Source of the DNA: Setaria digitata
Taxonomy: Eukaryota; Nematoda; Chromadorea; Rhabditida; Setariidae
Reading direction: 5' to 3'
DNA: 64,000 nt
Assembly: GCA_003640385.1 (NCBI GenBank)
Contig: RCAB01000059.1
Location: 1-64,000 of the forward strand
The notes beneath the pieces are model-generated. The model was not told the origin of the DNA. It made no database searches and saw nothing but the letters and a program-made list of their open reading frames with translations. The position numbers and the translations under genes were made by a program. Shown here in pieces: positions 27,856-39,800 of this stretch. The stretch's first letter is position 1. Each line of letters opens with the position of its first letter.

Positions 27856-30800
27856 TAGGTTTTGGATCTTCGTTGCTTTACTATGTAGTATTTAAAATAA
27901 TATTTTTTTTTTTGTTTTATTCTTATTCTTGTCCAGTATTTGTTAAATATCAGCAAATTTATAAAAATCCTAACATTATGAGTTGCATTCTTCTTGGTTT
28001 CTAAAAGTTCGATTTACAGTATGATAGATTTTTGAGTAAAAATTTTTGATCATTATTCACTTAATAATCAGTCCGTAATTCTTAGTCGTCTGGATTTTGT
28101 CAAAAAATTGGAGAAAGTTTTCGGACTGATATTAATCAAGCAATTTTAGCTGGAACACATCAGTGAAAAGGTTGTTTCGTTCGATAAAATTTATGTGACG
28201 CAAATATCATTATTTGTGCGAACTGTTTTATTGTATCATAAGTCCATGTTTGTTCTATTCCGTGCTAAGAGCTGAAAATAAAATCCCGAAAATCTGTTTT
28301 ACAGTCTTGCTACATTCAAACAATAGTTAGCCGTGACTCTTCGTTCTTTCTCAGTAATCTCTAGAAGAGTACACTGCTTGTACATTGTATGTTTCCGGAT
28401 TCGGATGTGAATGCCTTATTTTTGATTTGGGGAAAAAAGTTCTTTAGATTTTGATGAATTTCTGATTTTGAAAGAGTGTGTAATAGGTTTATTTATTAGT
28501 TTGACTTGTCTGACAGTTTCAAAACTTTTCCCCATTTTAGACAGATCTGACGTTTTTGGTGTCATTGAGTATTAGTTAAACAAATTCCAAATTCTTTGTA
28601 AGGAAGGATTCTTCTCTTTTAAAGACATTTTTTTGTGTGGTATAAGTAAACATTGGCTCACATCAATGAGAAATACACAATTCAATAAAGGAAATGGTAG
28701 AGGAGAATGACGACGGATGGTGCAACGTGAAGGGAAAAACAAGGTTGTTCAGCAAACTATTCTGTGTTCAGTTTTTTTTTTTTTGAAGAAATGCTCCAAA
28801 TTTATTTGCAAAGTTATGTCACTCTTATCTGAGATTATTTGTCTGGTTCAGTATATTTCACAAATTACTAAAGAATATATTTATATTTGGCTTAAGAGAA
28901 TCCAATTTTGCTCGAGACCTATTGAAATTCTCGGGAGTATTATGTGGAATAATTAAACAGAAGGCAAAAAATCGATCGAAAGAGAGTGGATAAGGAAAAG
29001 CTGGAGTTTCTAAGTTCTTAGTTAGCACATCAGGATTAATCGTTTAAATGAAACTTCAAGTTTTCTTCTAAATTTTATTTGAAAATTAAATGCTTCATTA
29101 TCACGTTGGCATCAAAGAATAGTAAGCTTGAAAGCAGCGTAATAAAAATGTTCACTTTTAAGTTTAAATAGCTCTCCCTATACACAAAAAGTTTTCATGT
29201 ACCTACCGCTGAATTCATTATCTCAAGCAAAGTCAAGAAGTCTGATTAAGCTAATTAGTCTTACTAGTCCCATTAGATCATTAAGTGTCAATTAATGCGT
29301 GGGATGTGATTTAATTTCAGAAACTGTAAAATTAAGTTTTTGAAGTTTGTTGTAAAAAAAAATCTGTTTTGTACAGTAAATATTGATATCCCAATATATA
29401 ATAAGTACGTTAAACCCTGCAATGTATTTCGAAAGTATCATTAACGATTTCGAATACCTTAATGAGTAGTATTGGTTCCATATGTTTTATGCTTTTGGGG
29501 AAGAAACAGAAGCACTTACTTTAACAAATTCAATTCAGTTAACAATCCTTGGAAATCAGAAATTATTGTGGAGAATCAGTTTATTACACAAGGGTTTTTA
29601 TGAAGCCCATCGTATTAATTTAAATTCTGTAAAATTCGACGAGTTGTTTTTAATTTTAGATTACCATTAGCTTATGATAATATATGATGCAAATTCAAAT
29701 TTTAATTGAATAACTTCAGGAAGAAAATTTTTAGGACTTGGAGTATGATTTTTTTTAAGGTTAAGTGTTGCAGACTGCAGATGTTTTGCAGTACGGCAAA
29801 GGAAGACATACATTAATTACCGAAAGCGAAGACATTAAGGTGTAGCAGCTGTTTCCTGTAATCTGTTACAGATGTAAGGTTATTTTCCATCTCCCCTCGG
29901 GTCAGTTACATTTGACCATCTCAATCTCAAGCCCATTTGTGCAATGAAGATTTATGCTAAGCTCACCTTTTCCGCATATTTTTGTTTGAAACTGAAATGT
30001 TTTGCCACGGTATTTACTCGAATTGAGATTATCGTCTGGTAACTGAATAACTTCAGGATTTTGTTCCGTTCGGTGGAGAAATTCTTTTAGAAAGTGATAT
30101 CACTCTTATAGTAACTTCTACTTTTTACTCCTCCTTTTTTTGGTTAATTAGACTGATCACTTTACATTGACTTTTCTATTTTTTTCCTTGTATTTACTGC
30201 TTCAGAGTTGTTCATCCAAATTTTTTATATCGCAATAAAATCATTTTTTTCATTCATTCTCCTCTCTCATATATGGGATTTATTCAAGAGCGAGGCGAGG
30301 TAAACATAAATAAATTATGATAATTTAGACCTGAGTATTTTTGAATTTCAACAAAATTTTTCGTTCGGTAAATCCTTCCTTTCTCGGGACACCTTGAAAT
30401 ATTTGTTTTTTTTTTTGCATTCAAATATTGCGGCCTTTGGTGATAAAGGACAACCAGTGGACATTATCTCTGTATTAAATTATTTATACAAACTTCTCCT
30501 TGTTTTGTGGCCTTTATTCAATTAATACATGTATAAATATTGCTCATTGGGGCGGTAACATCAAAGAGAAATTATTGAAGATGAAATGAAGAAAGGTTTG
30601 AATAGGGATATGAGAGTAATCATTCATTTGACAACACTCCCATTCGAAGACAACCTGAAAGAGCATAATTTTTGTGGAAGTTTCAGAAGAAAGAAAATGA
30701 AAAATAAGACGCTGAGTTTCTTTCGTGACTCCCATGCCAGGATCAGTTGGCACCTGCCTGATATATTTACCCCTAGTATTAGTAATGTAGACGAGACAAA

Positions 30801-33800
30801 GCAGTATCCATTAGCGAGGAAGAGAATGAGACGATAATTAATCATTAAGATGGGAAATTGAACCCTCTGGATACATTCCCTCCTTAACTCTTCGACTCTG
30901 GAAAAAAGCAATCACAAATGGCCAGCGCAATTGACTTTGACCAAATGTGGCTCGCCCTGCTAGGTCTCAGATCTCTGTCCACAGTGCAAAAATATCACAC
31001 TGCTATTAACATGCAAATCTAGTTTTGAATGGAGGTCGAATAAAGGTTAGAATGAAATTTTCTTTCATTAGTTTAGGTAGTTCGAGGCATGAACCCAGTT
31101 GCAGTTGTCCACCTTGCGACCTTTTTGGCTTTCTTTAACATCTCCTTGATTTTGTCTTTCCCTACTTATTATCAACTGAAACTTAGTATGAAGGAATGAA
31201 ATATTTATAAACTTGATATTTCAAATTATTATGAAAGGAATTATTTTTAATAAGAATGAATTCTACATAATCAGGAGGCAGAACGTCGATGACTGGGCAA
31301 TACGTTTCTGTTTTCTCCATATCCCTTTTCCTTCATTTAAAGATTTAAACATCTAAGTTCAATTTGTCAAACACCTGTTCACTGGCACGTTTTTATCATG
31401 TTTCTTACAGTTTCTCACTTTATTCTATTGTAATTATCAGTGTCACTTAATTTTAGAACACAGAATTTTTTGCTTTCGATACTTTTAGTATTTTGAATAT
31501 TTTACCTGTGTTTTCATTATCTGGATTGATGAACTGTTATAATGCGAAGTTGCAAGAAAGTAAGAAGGTAAGACAATAACAATTAAGCAATGTTATGTCA
31601 AGGAAGTGATTACATAACAGTACTTAGTTGAATAATTCAATTTGAAAAAATAATTACGATTTCCACGTTTGAATAACTGCAATATTATGGTTGAAACCAA
31701 TGGTCCGAAAAATAAACTGACAGGTAAGATGTGGAATCTTGCCATTACTGAAGAAATAGCAGGATTCTTCTTTGCATCCTATAACCGTTGAGAAACACTT
31801 AACACTGGAGAATCTGAAGCTTCTTGTTTCGATAGTTCCTAAAGCAAACTGCAAAAATGTCATATTCCGATTTCTGGTTTCCACTGTTGGAAACAGTGCC
31901 TCTGAATAATGTCTGACTTTTCCATTTCTAAAATGTGCATTGTTGTATTCTTTATGACTATACTATATTCTTTGCAATCGAAATCTTATTTGCAAAAATG
32001 AGAGATCTAGGAATTTCCAGACCGATAAACTATAGTCGAAAAAATCAGAAGGAAATGTGTTCGATTTATAACTTTCCAGAGTAGCCTTTCAGATAGGATT
32101 CTTCCGATTCCCTCAATATTTTTATGATTGCTGAGCACTTGACCGGTGCTATTACATATTGGGAATGGCATAGTAAAGGAAAAAATAAATCTGCAATTTT
32201 TTGCTGTTCTGAAATCATTTCTTCTGCAATTACCTACACTTAGTTGTCTTGAAAAATTTAAACTTTGCTGTAAACTTTCTAGAAGGTTGGATTATCAGAA
32301 ATATCAAATGTAGGGGACGAAGAACCCAGCAGTGATCAAATAATAACGGGAAACTATTGAATCAACTCAACCCCTTGGTTTTAAAAGTGAATGAAATTTC
32401 AAAAAATATGTATAGCTGATGGTGAACCAAAAGGTTCAGGCTCGATTAGGGGATTAAATGGTTGAATGGTGACAGAAAGAGAAAGATAAGAATGGTAGTG
32501 GGTCTGCTTAGAATATATAATTTATGGAAGCTTGGATTGGAATAGCATCGAAGATTTATGTCATTTATGCTCTCAGTCTCAATATTCTTCGGGTTATTAT
32601 CCGGAATGGAAATGAATGGTATTCTGTGCCTTGCGGAATCCAAAACGATCATCTCGGAAGATAACCGGTTTCACCCACCAAGATAGAAGATTCGAGACCG
32701 TTGGTTCGGTGAATATGTTCACTAAAGGTAAGGCTAAACTTCCAGTAATCCAGAAGACGAAAATCGTGAAGTATGAAAATGAAAAAATAAAGGAAATTAT
32801 CATTTTTTGAAACTTTACTGAAGGAAGAGAGAATGAAATTGATTTTTATAAATGGCAGACTGAAAAAGAAAATATCGTCCTTTTTTCAAAACAATATAAA
32901 TATAAATACAAAACAGCTCAAATTAATCACGATTTTTCAGATAGATCCAAGTATCGTCCAAGGTCATATCTGAGCTATGATTGAAATCTTTTTACTCCAT
33001 AGACGATAGACTAGACTATAAAACGCTATTTAGATTGCTGTTCTGAATGATTGATGACATTAACCGAACTGTGATTGCAGTAATTGATACCATTCAAAGA
33101 GTATTAAATCGAAATGTCTCATCAACAGTTTTAGACAGAAAAATCTCTAGCTATTCGCAAATTATAACTTCATTTTATGTGACACATAGGAGACGTTGTT
33201 ACTTGTATTTTAATATGCATTTGCCTAAAGACACTGCCGATATGGGTAAGTCAGTCACCCACAGTGTAGGTAAACAAATGAAGTGTCCCAAAATTCAACG
33301 AGTTATGATAGCTTTTTCAAATTTATTTTTTGACCATTATGATTTGTGAGTGATTTCTTCCCCGGACTAAAAAGGTTTTTTTTCTCCCATTTCGGGAAAC
33401 TTAACGGAAGGGTACCAAGTTGAAATAAGCTGAAAAGTCTAAATATAGTGATTTCTTTTCAAGAAGCCGAATAATTAATGGCGCAAAACTGATTAGATTC
33501 AAGATGGATCATTTTTATTCTGCCGTTTTTCTTTTGATTGTATAGAGAGCAAATTCTTCTCTTCTCGATATTTTCAAAAATGCTTATCATTTTATTTGAA
33601 TATTTCAATTGGCACATTTTCGGTAAAGGTGAACAGTATGAAAGTATAAGTCTTCCTCTGTACCTTATCTATTCTTCTTCCTTTGCTGTTTAGAAAAACC
33701 TACTAGTAAAATATCCTGAATGTGAGATATTTTTTATAGTAGTTCTGGAAGTCTGCGGCTATTACTGTGCAGTAATTTTAACATGAAAAGGTATGAGAAG

Positions 33801-35699
33801 ATAGTGAGTTAAATTAGTAACTAACTAATCTTGCTTCTACTTATTTCTTATTTGCAGTCAATTGTTTTGAAGGCAGAAAGTATAAGAGATTTTACTATAA
33901 TCACGTTAGATTGGACTGACAATAAAATGAAATTTAGGTTTCAGTTTACTTTGCCCAAATTTAAAATCTAAACGAGAAAAAATTTTTAGAAAAATATTAA
34001 ATTTTGAAATTTAAGCATTGAAAGGGAATTGAAATAAAATTTTGTTCATAAATTTAATGGAGTTAGTTAATGGAGAAAACTTAATGACCATACTGATTCC
34101 ATGCTCGCTATGCTCGAATTGCTTCCCCTCTTTTCAACAAAATTGCTGATTGTTGCATCTAGAAATGCAATTACTGGTAGAAGAAGCTACGATGATGAGA
34201 TAATGAATGAATGAATGAAGGAACAACATTGGAGCAATGATAAATGTGGTGACATTCAACCTTCCTGATTAACTGGGCTCAATTAGATAGTACTGATTTA
34301 TTTTCTGCAATTAAATTCTCTCCCTCGGTCTTTTTTCCTGTTTCCTTTCGGAAAAAGTAAAATAAATTCTCCCGTAATAAATGAAACTTATTGAGACACA
34401 GAAAGTTCCGCACCGAGAGGATGATTGTTTTCATGCTTCGCTTTTTCAAAGATCTTTTCTGATTTTGTTATGGCTTGAGAGATGGATGATTAGATCTTTC
34501 GCATAGCTCACCTTGTTGACCCACTCTTACTCCTTTATGAAAAACTGAAAGATTTCCTGTCTTCCAACATCCCCACATGTGAGTTAATCATACTTTTTTA
34601 TAATATTTGCGGGGCTTCATGTTAGCAGGAAGACGATAGATATTTCTTTCATCTATTTAATGAGTATTTAGATCTTGATGTATAGGGGCATTTTTCCCAC
34701 TCGCCGAACGCATAATTTTTTGTCCGTCGTGGAATAGACAAGTTGACAGAACCCTTTCTCCCACACAAATGTTCAATCCAAAATAAAACTTCAAAATTTC
34801 TTTCCAACTTAATTAGGCAGTGATTAGCTAGCAGTCTTCTGATCCCTGCAACTCGTCATGGATTAACTTTCACTCCTAGCAACGTGTAGTCAGGCAAAAC
34901 TAAAGCATGAGCTAAAGCTTACTAGCCACATTGTGCAACAATGGAATTCAGAGATAACCACAAGAAATAAAACAGATTGAATAAAAGTGTGTCACTGTTT
35001 GAATTGTATTAGGCGTTGGTATACCGTTAAAATGGATAGGAAGAAGCGAGGCTACAAAAGTAGAACTCCCATAAAACTGTAAGTGAAAGGATGCCGCCGC
35101 ACCTCTTTCAATTGATAATTTTATACAGCAACGGAGCATTATTATCAAATAGAACAGACGAGAATGGAGAGATTATGGCACCGTCTTTTATTGAAATGCA
35201 GTTGCAAATCATTTAAATAACTTGTGGACGAAAACTAACCAACTGTTCTGCTAATTTACATTCTATTTTTTCATTTCGTTACATTGGTCTAACTTCTAAT
35301 TCCATTGACTACAGGTGACAGTATTACTTTCGCACTTACACTTCATTATCAGCGATTAACTGGAAAATGTTGATTGCTTCCTGTTCTTCCTCAATTATCT
35401 GTAGGCTGAGTAGGATGGTGACGCCACTTGTCAGTGATAACCACATTCAATTAGTACTAACGATCCTTATCAAAACGTTTATTCTTATCAGTGCCATAAT
35501 TCTCTTAATTGCTAAATCTACTCTCAGTGATAATTTCGATTATTTTAACACATCGAAACGGAAGAGGGACAGAGAAGCAGAGGAGAGGGATTGAGCAGAA
35601 AGTTGAAGGGAACAAGCGGTGCATACTGTCTGTTGTTCAATCTGAGTAATAAATTTGCTCTTGGATATAAAATATTGGCCATATAAGTGGCAAGGGTAA

Positions 35700-35945
35700 A
35701 CATACACACACACACAAGCATACACGTACACATACACGTGTACATACACACAGGCACACACATGCACATACACACACAAGCATACACGTGCACATACACA
35801 CACAGGCACACACGTGCACATACACACACAGACTCACACGAGCATACACGTGCACATACACACACAAGCATACACGTACACATACACACACACAGACACA
35901 CACACAAAGCACACACGTGCACATACACATACACGTACCGACACA
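35700..35945. repeat. CA-rich minisatellite with about 26-bp period
   Basis: Units close to AGCATACACGTGCACATACA plus CACACA recur, with variants such as GGCACACACGTGCACA, and are interrupted once by GACTCACACG. The array has a higher-order period of about 26 bases on top of the CA dinucleotide. Both strands are stop-free over long stretches, which creates several overlapping ORFs of His/Thr or Cys/Val repeats. I treat those as artefacts. Confidence 0.85.
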
Positions 35946-36821
35946 CATGAGACAGACACAGAGCCACATACACGCATGCAAGTGGAGGGTTTCAAGGGGC
36001 GGAGTGGAGGGGTGCTGTGGTGTGATGGCGATGTTGGGAACCGAGCGATGGAGCACTGTCGCAACCTCCCGCGAGGTTCAGAGGCTTCCTTCACTCGCTC
36101 GCTTGAATTTATTATCCTTCGACTTAAGAGAGTAGGTGGCGGACTAGTACGGTATAGTGTAATCTAATCATCCCTTCACTATCTCTCCTTATCTCTTATC
36201 ACCCCACTTACTGACGCCTTGTCTAGCTATCCACGTCGATACCTAACTTATACTGGCTTGCTGATTTGCGCAACATTGCGAAGATTTGGAAGTTTCCTGA
36301 AAAGGTAGTCAGGTTTTATTATTGCATCCTTGAAAATATGCCCTTCCCGCGAGCAGCACCCTCGATGGTTAATTAATTGTTTCACATTTTGCATTGATCA
36401 AATTGGCAGCTACTACTCAGATATGTACTCCTTTGTATTTCATATCTTTTCCCCCTCGCTTTCTGTTTCCCTCAAATAATATCCTCCTTTTTCATTTAAA
36501 TTGCACCAATTCCTCAGTTTTTAAAGGGAAGTTTAGCAGTTTTCAACGCTCCCTTCCATCTCCCTTATTTCATTGCTTGCAGCGATGGATTCGGTCTTCC
36601 TCACTTTACTCATAAAGTAATAAAACACGTCCATTCGTTAAGGTAAGATGGAACTGTTCATTTCTCTGCTTTGTATTATATTGGGAATTCCCCTCTCTGG
36701 AATGAGAAATTCCCGCAATTTCTGCACACATCACTGAGTATCTGTGTTACTTCGTGCATTCATTCACACTTTGATGTGCAACTCGAACCAAACATTTCTC
36801 CATCTTAAGTTACTTTTTCAA

Positions 36822-36828
36822 ATTTCAG
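36822..36828 (+). promoter_or_regulatory. Candidate splice or trans-splice acceptor before frizzled
   Basis: ATTTCAG preceded by a T-rich tract (TACTTTTTCAA) lies 67 bases upstream of the frizzled ATG. It fits the nematode acceptor consensus and could receive a spliced leader or end a 5' UTR intron. Confidence 0.35.
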
Positions 36829-36895
36829 TCTAGGTTAGGGAGACAATTTCTTCGTTACTGTCCGGTGAAGAAGTGCCTCATTAAACGGCCAGTCG

Positions 36896-39800
36896 ATGTT
36901 ACTACAAAGGACAACAAATCAACCATCCAATCATTACTTCGCAGTTTTCTCATTATTATTACTATTTCTGCTATGCACCACACAAGTCACAGCGTCTATT
37001 TTTGAACAGGTTTCAACATTTTATAAGAGAATGCGGTCCTCTTTTTAATTTCTTAATTTAAAAAAGGAAAATTGTAAAATTTCATTCGAATTTGCATACC
37101 ACTGTTAAAATAAGTTCTGAAATAATTTTTTAATTTCATCTAAATTTTCAGATTTGAATTTGTGTGAAATTTCAGGCGAGTCGAAGCCGCTGTGAGCCTA
37201 TTGAAATTCCATTATGCAAAGATATTCCATATAAATATACATATTTCCCGAACTCACTGTTACAGCCTGATCAGCAAAATGTGAGAAATTGATACTTTCT
37301 AAATCTACTTTCCGAAATTCAAAATTCCCCAGACGGTTTTGTTTCACCTCTATATTTCAACGAAATAGGAAACCAACGACTCAATCTTTAACTGGTTAAG
37401 TGTATGAAATCATTCCTAAACATTTCGAAATTCCTCACAAAATTGCATAAATCTTTTTCGAAAAGTTTTTTGGTAATCTATGCATGAAATATTCACTGCA
37501 TTCCTTCTTGGCATTTTAGCTACAAACCCAAACGGAACATTTTAAACCACTGATCAAAACGAATTGCAATCCTCACATCAAATTTTTTATATGCAGCGTA
37601 TTTGCACCGATGTGTCCGGAACACATGCCGCAAGCGGTAACCAGCTGCCGGTCCGTATGCGAGGAGGTACGTACTGTTCTTCAGATACTTCTCATAAACA
37701 TGTTTTACAAGTCCATTCATACCACAGCATTATTTCGGGATTTCAAGTCTTGTTAATTAGTTTCAACTTTTAAAACAGTTTGAAATTAAACACTAGCAAT
37801 ACAGCTTGCATATTTGCACATCCATTCTTGCCCGATGTCAAAATTTCTTCATTTTTACTATAGAAAAGAACTAGAGGACTTTAAAAAATTGAAGTCGACT
37901 TACTAAATAAATATTCCGTTGTTTTCAATATGGGACAATATCGAAGGTAAAGCTCCTTCACAAAAGGATCTGAAATCTTCATTTTCCAAAAAAAAACCAA
38001 AAAGAAATATTTTCAAGAATTCGTGAGACGTTTGAAGTCATTTTTTAATACTATCATTTCTTTTCTCTTCTATCTCCGACTCCGTATTTTTATTAAATTT
38101 GTTTAATGTAAAAACTTAAGGAAAACGTTTTCCTAAGTGAAATGCCCTTTTTTTTTTTTTAAAAGCTTGATATGTTAAGGCATCATATTATAACAACCTG
38201 AAGAAAGAAAAAAAATCTTACTTATGGGAACGTATGGAAACGTTTTCCCTTGGCTTTGAATATGTTCAGGAAATACATTCCATTAATCGTAGTTATAGCT
38301 TCTACCACCACGGCATTTGACATTAATAGATTGTCTTATCGAGTTTGGAAATGCTAAGCTCAAATTTTATATGGATGGAAGTTTTAAATCCAACCTATAG
38401 TGCTGAAAAAAAAAAGTGCTTATATTTATTCGGGACAACACATGTATACGACGAAGATATATTTTTTTTCTATTTACAGCAAATTGTAATAGGCAGCAAT
38501 CAGAAGTACCATCATGACTGTTAGTATTAGTGACGATTGGGTTAGATTTGCATTTTTGGCATCTCATCCACATTGTTTAGAATAACTTCCCAATAAATTA
38601 TGAGAAATATATATATCATTTGGCCTGCGCGGTCTGATCAACTTTCTTTCTTGTCCCACTTTGTCATCATTTTTAGTTTCGCTTCAAACTGCACTTTTCA
38701 GAAGAAACAGTCTTCTTTTCTAATAAATTTTGAGTTAATGGCATTGGAAGCACCATCAGTCCAACTGTAGCAACACATCACATCTTCCTCCTCTATTCTT
38801 TTTTTCGTTCTTGTCATCGGATCACATCAAAGTGCCTCAAACCATTTTATTTATTTCACCCCACTTCTCCCCTTTGGAATTTTTCTTTCATATGATGAAA
38901 TATTTTTTCTTCTTTTTTTTGAATCTCAGAAAAATAAATCAATGTTCTATCTATTGTAGTAGGAAGAGAAATAGAGGGAAATGAACAGTAAAAGATTCTC
39001 AAATCTTATAAAAAATCTAATGTCTATAATATTTAATGGAAGCGAAAACTTATATATATATATAATATATTGATAGTAACTCTGTCGAAACTGATAATAA
39101 TTAATTACCGGTCATAAGTCTTCACTTGTTTCAACCATATCAAAGGCTAAAATGTTTTTGAGTGAAGTTTACCCAGTTTTATAGCGATGGTTAATGCCAT
39201 CGTATCCCAAAGAGACTAACTATGTAAAGGGATGCATTAGCCGTAATCTTAAGTACTAATCGACTTCCATCGTTTCTGGGATCCAATTATTTTGGCTTAA
39301 ATTACACCACCGAATTGAGAAGTTAGAAATGGTGGCTTTGTCAGAATATATTTGTCTAGGCGCTATTTCTGAACTGCTTCAAAATATAAAAGATATCAGT
39401 GATTGAGCTGAATTTTAATGTCATTCTGATCCACGTCACATCACCACGTCAGAATCGTCTTTACACAACACATGATCACGTACTCCTACTCGTTACTAAT
39501 GAAAAGCCGTAATGCTTTTCGAAAAAAAATAAATCAAAGCATAAATCGTGGTTTAAAAAATTAACAGAGGAAAGTGCTGCCGTATCGATCGCCGTGAATA
39601 GGTCGACTTTTCGAATAATAGCAGGAAAAATAGGACGAAGGGTGGAAACGGCGACAACATCACCACGTCTGAATCAATAGGGACGGTCTTATTGCCCATT
39701 TTACAACCTTCCTTCCATTCGGACGATGAAATCATCCTTTCCCTAATGTCGAGCTGTTTTTCACGTTATCCCACTGCTGATTCTAAATGATACACTTGTA

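Larger units (their letters stand above)
27856..36895. other. 9-kb intergenic region upstream of frizzled
   Basis: After the DAXX-like stop come a T-rich 3' UTR and an AATAAA at 28277-28282. I see no supported gene after that. A 100-codon single-exon ORF at 33047-33349 (plus) has no recognisable features. A CA-rich minisatellite lies at 35700-35945, followed by a locally GC-richer stretch to about 36100. A TTTCAG acceptor ends at 36828, 67 bases before the frizzled ATG. It may mark a 5' UTR intron or a spliced-leader site, in which case the promoter lies further upstream in this stretch. Confidence 0.5.

Noticed and set aside
35540..36167. Several overlapping ORFs on both strands rich in His-Thr or Cys-Val repeats
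   Set aside because: They are produced by the CA/TG minisatellite, which has no stop codons in most frames; composition is purely repetitive.
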